Source: Cyclobacterium salsum (GTDB lineage Bacteria; Bacteroidota; Bacteroidia; Cytophagales; Cyclobacteriaceae). From it: 64,000 bases of DNA. The notes beneath the pieces are model-generated. The model was not told where the DNA came from and searched no databases. It worked only from the letters and a program-made list of their open reading frames with translations. The stretch's first letter is position 1. Every line of letters begins with the position of its first letter. The position numbers were made by a program, and so were the translations under genes. Positions 46,364 to 54,524 of this stretch are shown piece by piece. The DNA lies in the NCBI RefSeq assembly GCF_010119245.1, contig NZ_WNKG01000010.1, forward strand, positions 150,929 through 214,928, written 5' to 3'.

Positions 46364-47536
46364 ATGAAAATTATTTTTTTTGTACATCCTGATTTCCTGA
46401 ATTCTCAAAGCATGCCTCGATTTGCAAATATGTTAATTGACGGAATGAGAAAAAGAGGACATTTTGTACAAGTGTGGAAGCCAAATCCTTTTTTTTATAA
46501 AATCTCCTTTCCGGCTAAATTTAAAAAATGGTTAGGATATATAGATCAGTATATTTTGTTCCCTATCCTCGTCAGGATCCGCATCTGGACTTTTCCAGGT
46601 AATGCGCTTTATGTATTTTGTGACCAGGCAATGGGCCCTTGGGTTCCACTGGTTAAAAATTTTCCTCATGTTATCCATTGTCATGATTTTCTTGCACAAA
46701 GGTCTGCCTTAAAGGAAATACCAGAAAATCCTATCAGTAGGACCGGAAAAATATACCAGGCATATATTAAAAAGGGATATAAAATAGGCAAAAATTTTAT
46801 ATCCGTATCAAAAAAGACACAAAGTGATTTGGGTAATTTTATGGAGGAAAAAATATTTATATCCAATATGGTTTATAATGGGTTGAACCCAATATTTAAA
46901 CCAGGAAATAAATGCCAGGAAAGAATATTATTGTCAATACATTTAGGGATTGACCTTAACAATGGCTTTCTTCTTCATGTTGGTGGAAATCAATGGTATA
47001 AAAACAGAGCAGGGGTAATCGAATTATATAATTATTGGCGAGCTGAAAGCAGACATAAATTGCCTTTGCTAATGATTGGGCCCCAACCAAATTCTAATTT
47101 GATTAATAATTACTTAAAATCTAAATTTAAAGATGATATCCATTTTTTAACTGGAAAGAACGATTTCTTTGTCAGGCAAGCCTATATTGCTGCTAAGCTT
47201 TTTTTGTTCCCATCGCTTGATGAAGGTTTTGGTTGGCCGATTGCTGAAGCAATGGCCTCAGGTTGCCCAGTAGTTACTACCGGTGAGTTGCCAATGACTG
47301 AGGTAGGTGGAAGCGCAGCAAACTATATTTCTCGTATGCCTATTAATAAAGAGGTTTTTAAGACTTGGGCAAAAGAATCCGCTAAGACCATAGAAAACGT
47401 AGTCAACATGAATGATGAAGAACTTAAACACCAGGTGGAGATAGGGTTAAATAATGTCAAAAGGTTTGATTCGGATCTTTCTTTAAACAAAATTGAGAAG
47501 ATTTATTATAAAATTCTTTCCACTTCCCAATCATGA
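46364..47536 (+). CDS. GT4 family glycosyltransferase
   Basis: A 390-residue GT-B enzyme. It begins MKIIFFVHPDFLNSQSMPRF, has NFPHVIHCHDFLAQRSALKE near 107, FLLHVGGNQWYKNRAGVIEL near 205, and LFLFPSLDEGFGWPIAEAMA near 285 with the full E-x7-E motif, followed by GCPVVTTGELPMTEVGG. This form resembles mannosyl- and rhamnosyl-transferases of O-antigen clusters, but the sugar is not determined. It overlaps the next gene by four bases. Confidence 0.92.
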   Translation: MKIIFFVHPDFLNSQSMPRFANMLIDGMRKRGHFVQVWKPNPFFYKISFPAKFKKWLGYIDQYILFPILVRIRIWTFPGNALYVFCDQAMGPWVPLVKNFPHVIHCHDFLAQRSALKEIPENPISRTGKIYQAYIKKGYKIGKNFISVSKKTQSDLGNFMEEKIFISNMVYNGLNPIFKPGNKCQERILLSIHLGIDLNNGFLLHVGGNQWYKNRAGVIELYNYWRAESRHKLPLLMIGPQPNSNLINNYLKSKFKDDIHFLTGKNDFFVRQAYIAAKLFLFPSLDEGFGWPIAEAMASGCPVVTTGELPMTEVGGSAANYISRMPINKEVFKTWAKESAKTIENVVNMNDEELKHQVEIGLNNVKRFDSDLSLNKIEKIYYKILSTSQS

Positions 47537-48738
47537 GGTTCCTTCGTGTGATCGATAGCATGAATCCGGCGAGTGGAGGGCCATGCCAAGGCATAAGAAA
47601 TTCAATTCCAGCGTTAATGGAAAGGGGTATATACACTGAGGTGGTCAGTTCAGATGCTCCTGATTGTGACTTTATAAAAAATGACTGTTTTTTGCTCCAT
47701 GCCTTGGGACCAGCAAATAATCCATGGTCATATAATAAGGATCTAATCCCATGGCTCCTGAAGAATTATCACCGTTTTGATGTCATCATTGTCCATGGTT
47801 TGTGGTTATATCACGGATTTGCTGTCTCAAAATTTTATCAAAAAATTCGCAAAAATAAAACAAATCTTCCTAAGCTATTCGTCATGCCTCATGGCATGTT
47901 AGATCCCTATTTTCAGTTGGCATCAAATAGAAAATTAAAAGCTATTCGTAATTGGTTTTATTGGTATTTAATTGAAGCAAAATTAGTTAATCAATCCGAC
48001 GGATTGCTTTTTACCTGCGAGCAAGAACTGCTTCTAGCACGAAAGACTTTTGCCCGCTATCATCCAAGGAATGAAATAAACGTTGGCTACGGAATAATTT
48101 CCCCTCCACCGTTCCTCCCAGAGATGAAAGCCGCATTTAATAATTTCTGTCCCAATTTAAAAAACAATAACTATATCCTATTTTTAAGCCGAATCCATGA
48201 GAAAAAAGGGGTCGATTTACTCATTATAGCCTATTCCAATTGGTTTAAGAAAAATAAAAAAAAAATAGGCAGGATTCCCCGATTAGTGGTTGCAGGACCA
48301 GGTATCAATTCAAAATACGGAAGTAAAATCAAGCGGTTGGTTAAAAAAAATCAGGTAGAATCACATATAGAATTTCCAGGCATGTTAGATGGAAATGCCA
48401 AATGGGGAGCTTTTTATGGAGCAGAAGCCTTTTTTTTACTTAGTCATCAGGAGAATTTTGGGATTGCCGTCGTGGAGGCATTAGCCTGCGGTAAGCCGGT
48501 GTTGATTTCCGACCAGGTAAATATTTGGAGGGAAATAAGCATGGGTGAAGGGGGTATAGTAGAAAAAGATACATTGGAAGGTGCAGAAAACTTATTTGAA
48601 AAGTGGGGAGGGTTAAGCCCCGATGAAAAAAACAAAATTTCTTTAAGTGCCAAAACGTTATACCAAAATCGCTATTCTATAGAAATTGCGGCAAAAAGAT
48701 TTGTTCAAGGTGTTACTGGCAATTCTACCGATAATTAA
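47533..48738 (+). CDS. GT4 family glycosyltransferase
   Basis: A 401-residue GT-B enzyme: MNPASGGPCQGIRNSIPALM near the start (donor loop), VIIVHGLWLYHGFAVSKF near 77, LFVMPHGMLDPYFQLASNRK near 115, ILFLSRIHEKKGVDLLIIAY near 214, and AFFLLSHQENFGIAVVEALA near 301 with E-x7-E. HGLW and PHGMLDPY are typical of the WcaI/WfgS-like fucosyl- and mannosyl-transferase group. It is translationally coupled to the gene before it and followed by the acetyltransferase. Confidence 0.92.
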   Translation: MRFLRVIDSMNPASGGPCQGIRNSIPALMERGIYTEVVSSDAPDCDFIKNDCFLLHALGPANNPWSYNKDLIPWLLKNYHRFDVIIVHGLWLYHGFAVSKFYQKIRKNKTNLPKLFVMPHGMLDPYFQLASNRKLKAIRNWFYWYLIEAKLVNQSDGLLFTCEQELLLARKTFARYHPRNEINVGYGIISPPPFLPEMKAAFNNFCPNLKNNNYILFLSRIHEKKGVDLLIIAYSNWFKKNKKKIGRIPRLVVAGPGINSKYGSKIKRLVKKNQVESHIEFPGMLDGNAKWGAFYGAEAFFLLSHQENFGIAVVEALACGKPVLISDQVNIWREISMGEGGIVEKDTLEGAENLFEKWGGLSPDEKNKISLSAKTLYQNRYSIEIAAKRFVQGVTGNSTDN

Positions 48739-48803
48739 ATCCGCTTTCTTTTGTTATCTTCATTTTTAAACATAATTAATACCGAAACAAAAAATAAAAT
48801 TTT

Positions 48804-49385
48804 ATGAATACAATAACGGTTGATCTTTCCAAATACGATCATAGTTTTAGCCTGAAAAACAAATTGGGTCGATTGGTTTGGAATATAACCTATCTCCTTT
48901 TTTTTCGGCCTTTTACGTTTCGATTTTTTAACCCCTGGAGGATATTAATACTTAAGTCCTTTGGTGCCAAATTAAGTTGGAATGCCACAGTATACGCCAG
49001 TGTCCAGATTTGGGCACCGTGGAACCTTACCATGGGCGCCTATTCCAGTTTAGGGCCCTATGTGGATTGCTATAACCAGGGTAAAATTTCCATAGGATCA
49101 AATACTGCAATTTCTCAGAAATCGTATCTATGCGCGTCCAGCCATGACATCACCGATCCCAAGCACAACCTGATTTTAAAACCGATATTTATTGAGGATC
49201 AGGTTTGGGTGGCTGCTGACGCTTTTATCGGACCTGGAGTAAAACTAAGACAGGGATGTGTGGTAGGAGCCAGATCTTCTGTGTTTCAGGATGTAGCCCC
49301 GTGGACAGTTGTTCGTGGTAATCCATCTATACCCATTAAGAATCGTGCAATGAAAACCCATCACCCTACTACTCAAGCAATTTAA
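48804..49385 (+). CDS. WcaF-like sugar O-acetyltransferase
   Basis: A 193-residue left-handed beta-helix acyltransferase using acetyl-CoA. An N-terminal amphipathic part (LLFFRPFTFRFFNPWRI) is followed by hexapeptide repeats from about residue 65 (IWAPWNLTMGAYSSLGPYVD, then ISIGSNTAISQKSYLCASSH). The catalytic histidine is in ASSHDITDP. VWVAADAFIGPGVKL and VVGARSSVF complete the helix. The form matches colanic-acid WcaF. It would decorate the polymer or its lipid-linked unit. It lies 65 bases after the GT4 gene. Confidence 0.9.
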   Translation: MNTITVDLSKYDHSFSLKNKLGRLVWNITYLLFFRPFTFRFFNPWRILILKSFGAKLSWNATVYASVQIWAPWNLTMGAYSSLGPYVDCYNQGKISIGSNTAISQKSYLCASSHDITDPKHNLILKPIFIEDQVWVAADAFIGPGVKLRQGCVVGARSSVFQDVAPWTVVRGNPSIPIKNRAMKTHHPTTQAI

Positions 49386-49423
49386 AAACAAATTTTTCAT
49401 TCAGATTTTTATAATAAACAAAA

Positions 49424-50254
49424 ATGAGTAGCACCATTGACCTTACCATTGCCATCCCTGTTAAAAATGAAGAAAAAAATCTTCCAGGCTGTTTGAAAGC
49501 AATTGGGAAGGATTTTGCGAAGCATGTAGTGGTAATTGATTCGGGAAGTACGGATAGGACTAGTCAAATAGCAAAAGAGGCAGATGTAGAAGTAATAGAG
49601 TTTAAATGGAACGGTAGGTATCCAAAAAAAAGAAATTGGTTTTTGGAACATCGTACACCTCAAACCAAGTGGATATTGTTTTTGGATGCAGACGAACATA
49701 TCAATGAAAAATTTAAAATGGAAGTTCGAAAAAAACTCCCTAAAACAACTAACAGTGGGTTTCTGCTTGCTTACAATATTCATTTTATGGGTAAGAAGCT
49801 TAAAGGTGGGTACCCACTAAAAAAACTGGCCCTTTTTCAAGTGGGCCAGGGTAAATACGAAAGGATTATAGAGGAAAATTGGAGTAAATTTGACATGGAA
49901 ATCCACGAACATCCAATTATTGAAGGAAAGATTGGGAAAATAAAAAGTAAAATAGATCATCTGGATTATCAAGGGGTTTCCCATTATGTCACCAAACACA
50001 ATGTATATTCGGATTGGGAAGCAAGAAGGTTTTTAAGATTTAAAAAAGACAAATATGAGAATCCTTTGCTTGATTTTAACCAACGAATTAAGTACCGCTG
50101 TTTAAATTATTTTTGGTTTGCACCGTCCTATTTTTTAGGAAGTTTTTTTCTAATGGGTGGGTTTTTAGACGGGTATAGGGGAGTGGCATTTGCGATTTTA
50201 AAATCTGCTTACTTTTCTCAAATTTATTGTAAAATTAAGGAAATCGAAAAATAA
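49424..50254 (+). CDS. GT2 glycosyltransferase, WaaE/KdtX type
   Basis: A 276-residue GT-A enzyme: LTIAIPVKNEEKNLPGCLKA at the start, VVVIDSGSTDRTSQIAKEAD, RYPKKRNWFLEH near 66, and WILFLDADEHINEKF near 85. Towards the end it has a membrane-associated hydrophobic part (YFWFAPSYFLGSFFLMGGFL). This is the WaaE/KdtX group of beta-1,4-glucosyltransferases acting on LPS core or capsule at the inner leaflet. HEHPIIEGKIGKIKSKIDHL in the middle is a feature of the group. Confidence 0.9.
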   Translation: MSSTIDLTIAIPVKNEEKNLPGCLKAIGKDFAKHVVVIDSGSTDRTSQIAKEADVEVIEFKWNGRYPKKRNWFLEHRTPQTKWILFLDADEHINEKFKMEVRKKLPKTTNSGFLLAYNIHFMGKKLKGGYPLKKLALFQVGQGKYERIIEENWSKFDMEIHEHPIIEGKIGKIKSKIDHLDYQGVSHYVTKHNVYSDWEARRFLRFKKDKYENPLLDFNQRIKYRCLNYFWFAPSYFLGSFFLMGGFLDGYRGVAFAILKSAYFSQIYCKIKEIEK

Positions 50255-50263
50255 TTTCAGGGA

Positions 50264-51238
50264 ATGTTAACAACTAAAATCTCAACTTTTTATATCAAAC
50301 CGTTGCTTTCTATTGAGCTCCAGCCTCAAATTCAGATAAAAACTGTTTTACCCCACACTAAGGTAAGTGTAGTCATTCCAAACCTCAATAGAAAATCAGA
50401 ACTGATCAGAGCGATTCAATCTGTCCTGAATCAAACTTACAAAGCCTTAGAAATTATCATTGTAGATGACGGTTCTGATTTTTCAAACAAAGAGTATCTG
50501 GAAGCAAATGGTTTTTGTGGTGATTTGATAAAAGTCTTCAGAAATCCGGTCAACAAGGGGCTTTCCTATTCAAGAAACCGAGGCATCTCCCTTGCAAAAG
50601 GAGATTTCATCGCTTTTTTGGATTCCGATGATTTTTGGGAACCGGAAAAAATTCAAAGGCAAGTGCAGCTATTTCAAAGTAATCCCTGTTTAGATATGGT
50701 ATATTGTGACACCTATCTTTTGGTCAACAATAAGCGGGTTATCCGGGATACGATTTTTTACGATGCTGAAATTTGGTCACATTTGATGACTGGATGGAAA
50801 CCGACCAATCCATCTACCTTAATGGTGAAAAAAAACAGTTTTTTAAAAATTGGTTATTTTGATGAAACGTTAAGACACCATGAGGATTTTGATTTTTGGC
50901 TGAGGGCAGCAGATAAATTGAAAATTGGTTACTGCACAGAAATTTTATCTAATTTCAGCTTTGATTCTGAGGACAGGCTTTCCAATGAATACAAATTAAA
51001 ATTTGAAAGAACCCGTGTTTTTCTTGAAAAGTGGGCGGATAAAATAGTAGCTAAAAATGGAAGGATGGAATTTAAAAAATTCAAAGATGACCTGATTTCG
51101 AGAATGGCAGTGGAGACCTTTAACAGTGCGTTAAGATTTAGAAAATACCAAAATTTATTAGGAGTGTTTTTTAATTACCTTATTTTTGACAAAAGATTTT
51201 TACGGCTTTTAATGAGTAAGTTAAAAATTATTCAATAA
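50264..51238 (+). CDS. GT2 family glycosyltransferase
   Basis: A 324-residue GT-A enzyme with an unusual 35-residue N-terminal extension before the domain begins at KVSVVIPNLNRKSELIRAIQ. It has IIIVDDGSD, GDFIAFLDSDDFWEPEKIQR near 118, NPSTLMVKKNSFLKIGYFDE near 182 and HHEDFDFWLRAADKLKIGYC near 206. The C-terminal 80 residues are basic and helical and may touch the membrane. The first ATG is used; a later start cannot be excluded. It lies 9 bases after the WaaE-like gene. Confidence 0.9.
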   Translation: MLTTKISTFYIKPLLSIELQPQIQIKTVLPHTKVSVVIPNLNRKSELIRAIQSVLNQTYKALEIIIVDDGSDFSNKEYLEANGFCGDLIKVFRNPVNKGLSYSRNRGISLAKGDFIAFLDSDDFWEPEKIQRQVQLFQSNPCLDMVYCDTYLLVNNKRVIRDTIFYDAEIWSHLMTGWKPTNPSTLMVKKNSFLKIGYFDETLRHHEDFDFWLRAADKLKIGYCTEILSNFSFDSEDRLSNEYKLKFERTRVFLEKWADKIVAKNGRMEFKKFKDDLISRMAVETFNSALRFRKYQNLLGVFFNYLIFDKRFLRLLMSKLKIIQ

Positions 51239-51251
51239 TTCAAATTAAACC

Positions 51252-52301
51252 TTGGAAAGGATTCCAATTTCACCACCCGTAATTTCTCCCCTCGATTCAG
51301 TACAATACCGGCCCGTATGGTCGGTAATGATTCCGGTCTATAATTGTTCTGATTATTTGGTAGAGAACCTGGAAAGTGTTTTGCGTCAGGATTTAGGAGA
51401 AGAGCTGATGCAAATAGAAGTGGTAGATGATGCCAGTACCGACGCGGATATTGAAAATATCGTCAGTGATTTAGGAAAAGGAAGAATTGGTTATTTCAGG
51501 CAAGCAGCAAATGTAGGTAGCTTGCGAAATTTCGAAACCTGCTTCAAAAGATCCAAAGGAAAATTTATCCATTTATTGCATGGTGACGATTTGGTAAAAC
51601 CGGGCTTTTATGATAAGATAACAGCTCTTTTTAAAGATTACCCGGAAGCTGGTGCCGCATTCAGCAATTATGACTTTATCAATGAGTTTGGCGTGAAAAC
51701 ACATACCAACCAACCTGAAGCCGATCAGGAAGGAATTTTGTCCAATTGGTTAACCAAAATTGCTGGAAAGCAAAGGATCCAATATGCTGCCATGGTCGTC
51801 AAACGAGAGGTGTATGAAACACTAGGCGGTTTTTATGGCACCAGCTATGGGGAAGATTGGGAAATGTGGGTCCGGATTGCGAAATCCTATCCCGTAGCTT
51901 ATTCACCAAAAGTATTGGCCCAGTACCGAACCCATCCTCAATCCATTTCCTGGAACCACTCTTCATTCTCCCAAATCCACTCGGATTTAATTTTTGTGTT
52001 GGATAAGATCAGAATTCATTTGCCTGAGCAAGACAGAAAAAAGGTGTTAAAAAAATCCAAATTCAATTCCGCCAAGAGCCTGTTGGGAATCGTCTATAGG
52101 AACCTTGAAAATCGACCGCCTTTTCCTTTCATTCAAGCTTATATGGGCAAAATAGTTTCCATGAGTATACATCCTTTTATACTGGCTCATTTGGTAAACA
52201 TTTATTACAAAATGATCAAGGCCGACGCCTCCTATAAACTGCAATGTATGGGGCGAAAGCTTCCGGAAAAGATTAAAACTTATTTTTATTATGGACAATA
52301 A
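51252..52301 (+). CDS. GT2 family glycosyltransferase
   Basis: A 349-residue GT-A enzyme that must start with TTG (ERIPISPPVISPLDSVQYRP); the first in-frame ATG lies inside the nucleotide-binding strand (WSVMIPVYNCSDYL). Motifs: IEVVDDASTDADIENIVSDL, KGKFIHLLHGDDLVKPGFYD near 105 (HGDD in place of the usual D-x-D), and SYGEDWEMWVRIAKSYPVAY near 195. H-G-D-D is common in a subset of GT2 enzymes and is not a loss. Its end overlaps the wzm gene by 11 bases. Confidence 0.9.
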   Translation: MERIPISPPVISPLDSVQYRPVWSVMIPVYNCSDYLVENLESVLRQDLGEELMQIEVVDDASTDADIENIVSDLGKGRIGYFRQAANVGSLRNFETCFKRSKGKFIHLLHGDDLVKPGFYDKITALFKDYPEAGAAFSNYDFINEFGVKTHTNQPEADQEGILSNWLTKIAGKQRIQYAAMVVKREVYETLGGFYGTSYGEDWEMWVRIAKSYPVAYSPKVLAQYRTHPQSISWNHSSFSQIHSDLIFVLDKIRIHLPEQDRKKVLKKSKFNSAKSLLGIVYRNLENRPPFPFIQAYMGKIVSMSIHPFILAHLVNIYYKMIKADASYKLQCMGRKLPEKIKTYFYYGQ

Positions 52302-53151
52302 GGATAAGCAGAAAATGGCGGAATGGTCGATCACGGCCAGAACCCAGTGGTGGGGAAGGGATTGGAAAGAAATCTGGAATTATCAAAACCTCTTATTTGG
52401 GCTGGTACAAAGGGAGTTTTTATTGTACTATAAACAGACCCTTTTAGGGCCTATCTGGATGCTTTTGCAGCCTATCTTGACCCTGTTGATCTACTTGGCG
52501 GTCTTTGGAAAATTGGTGGGTATCTCCACTGGTACCATACCACCGATATTGTTTTACCTTTCTGGTATCATTTTATGGAATTTCTTCAGTGAGGGCTTTT
52601 CCGGCACCTCAAAAATTTTTCAGGACAACATACAGCTCTTCAGCAAAGTGTATTTTCCTCGGATCATTTTGCCCCTTTCTGTGTTATTCGTGCAAGGTTT
52701 GCGTTTTTTGATTCAGTTTACTTTTCTGATAATTTTAATTGGGGGATATGTACTTTTTAACGATCTAAGTATTAATTTCAATGCAGGCACCTTTTCTATT
52801 CCTGTAATTATTCTATTTACAGGTGTAATGGGATTGGCCTTTGGTATTTGTTGCTCCCTATTGACCGCTAAGTACCGGGATCTCGGCAATATTATTCCTA
52901 CTGGAATACGATTATTGATGTTTCTTACTCCTGTTATCTATCCTGTATCCGGCACCCCGGAAAACCTCCGCTGGCTAGTCTTTTGGAATCCCCTAACGCC
53001 CTTGTTTGAAGCCTTTAAGTTTGCCCTATTGGGTGAAGGCACTTTTACCATGGTACAGCTTTCCTACAGTATGATTTGCGCGTTTGTTTTTCTGCTCATC
53101 GGCTTTGCATCCTTCAATAAGCATGGAGACAACCTTATTGATGTGGTATAA
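52291..53151 (+). CDS. wzm: Wzm-like ABC-2 polysaccharide exporter, membrane subunit
   Basis: A 286-residue permease of the ABC-2 type. After a cytoplasmic N-terminal part (NYQNLLFGLVQREFLLYYKQ) it has six membrane helices, with the family signature TLLGPIWMLLQPILTLLIYL near residue 52 and MFLTPVIYPVSGTPENLRWL near 210. With the Wzt protein encoded next it exports a finished, lipid-linked chain across the inner membrane. The pair is 5 bases apart. This is the ABC-dependent route of O-antigen or capsule export. Confidence 0.95.
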   Translation: MDNKDKQKMAEWSITARTQWWGRDWKEIWNYQNLLFGLVQREFLLYYKQTLLGPIWMLLQPILTLLIYLAVFGKLVGISTGTIPPILFYLSGIILWNFFSEGFSGTSKIFQDNIQLFSKVYFPRIILPLSVLFVQGLRFLIQFTFLIILIGGYVLFNDLSINFNAGTFSIPVIILFTGVMGLAFGICCSLLTAKYRDLGNIIPTGIRLLMFLTPVIYPVSGTPENLRWLVFWNPLTPLFEAFKFALLGEGTFTMVQLSYSMICAFVFLLIGFASFNKHGDNLIDVV

Positions 53152-53156
53152 TTAGT

Positions 53157-54428
53157 ATGTCAGCTATTTTAAAGGTTGAAAACGTTTCGAAGGTATATCA
53201 ACTAGGTCAGACCAATACCGGTACCCTTAAAAAAGACCTGCACCGGTGGTGGGCGGTGAATGTCCAAAAAAAGGAAGACCCTTTCGCAATAGAAAGTTAC
53301 CCTAACAATACGCAAAGCGATACCTTATGGGCATTAAAAGATATTTCGTTCGAGGTCAATCAGGGAGATATTTTAGGCATCGTAGGCAGCAATGGCTCCG
53401 GCAAATCAACCTTGTTGAAAATTCTATCCCGAATTGTAAGGCCTACGTCAGGAACAGTTAGAGGTAAAGGAAAGGTAAACAGCCTGTTGGAAATCGGCAC
53501 AGGTTTCAATTGGGACCTTACCGGGCGGGAGAATATCTTTATAAGCGGATATTTCCTGGGCATGAAGAAACAGGAAATACAACAGTGCTTTGATGAAATA
53601 GTGGCTTTCTCGGGGGTAGAGCGGTTTATTGATACTCCGGTCAAACATTATTCTTCGGGAATGTATATGCGACTGGCGTTTTCGGTAGCTGCCCACCTGG
53701 AACCTGACATCCTGATTGTCGACGAGGTGTTGGCGGTAGGCGATGCGGAATTTCAAACCAAATGCCTTAAAAAAATGGAAGAGGCTTCCCATCTTCAGGG
53801 TAGAACCATTTTATTTGTAAGTCACGATGCGCAGGTGGTTTCAAACCTATGCCATAAAGCCCTCTGGCTGGACAAGGGTGAAATCCGGGAAAACGGGGAA
53901 ACGCAACGGGTAGTGGACTGTTACCTGGCCAGTTTAAAAGAAAAGGAGGTTGCTCAGGTTAGGCCAGAAAACGCAGAGTCAACCATTCAAGTTAAAAGTA
54001 TGGCCGTAACAGCCCTGGGTAAATCACAAGACCAAGTCATCTTAGTACATGATCCCATTGAAATCCAAATAGAGCTATCTTGTTTTACCGAAGGATTTAA
54101 TATCGAGGTCGGTCTCGCTTTAAATACCCAGGACGGCACATGCGTATTTGATTTGGGTTCTCCGACTATAAAAGCAGAAGTTGGGGAAATTTATTATACC
54201 ATGCAAATCCCAGAGGATTTGCTAAATGCGCACAAATATACGATTTCTTTGATGATACATAAAAGCAATGCGCCTGCCATCTTAGAATTTAAAAATCTTA
54301 CCACTTTTGAGATTCAGGATTTTAGGGAAAGGCTTTCTTATTTTGGATCAAGACAAGGTATCATTCGTCCCAGGGTTCAGGTTGAATTATTAGCAAAAAT
54401 GAAAAGGACAAATAAAAATCCACTTTAA
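53157..54428 (+). CDS. wzt: Wzt-like ABC exporter ATPase with C-terminal substrate-binding domain
   Basis: The 423 residues form an ATPase (about 1-250) and a C-terminal beta-sandwich (about 275-415). The ATPase has Walker A GIVGSNGSGKSTLLKILS near 78, the signature KHYSSGMYMRLAFSVAAHLE, Walker B DILIVDEVLAVGDAEFQTKC and the switch LFVSHDAQV. In known examples the extra domain (QVILVHDPIEIQIELSCF, then GLALNTQDGTCVFDLG) recognises a modified end of the polymer, so export waits for a capped chain. A methyltransferase that could supply such a cap is encoded two genes on. Confidence 0.95.
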   Translation: MSAILKVENVSKVYQLGQTNTGTLKKDLHRWWAVNVQKKEDPFAIESYPNNTQSDTLWALKDISFEVNQGDILGIVGSNGSGKSTLLKILSRIVRPTSGTVRGKGKVNSLLEIGTGFNWDLTGRENIFISGYFLGMKKQEIQQCFDEIVAFSGVERFIDTPVKHYSSGMYMRLAFSVAAHLEPDILIVDEVLAVGDAEFQTKCLKKMEEASHLQGRTILFVSHDAQVVSNLCHKALWLDKGEIRENGETQRVVDCYLASLKEKEVAQVRPENAESTIQVKSMAVTALGKSQDQVILVHDPIEIQIELSCFTEGFNIEVGLALNTQDGTCVFDLGSPTIKAEVGEIYYTMQIPEDLLNAHKYTISLMIHKSNAPAILEFKNLTTFEIQDFRERLSYFGSRQGIIRPRVQVELLAKMKRTNKNPL

Positions 54429-54524
54429 ATATGATAGGGTATTAAACCTCCAGTCAAACTATCCCACTCTCATTAAAACAGTTATTTATCTATTGAATAT
54501 ACATTATCCAAACAGGCCCTCCCG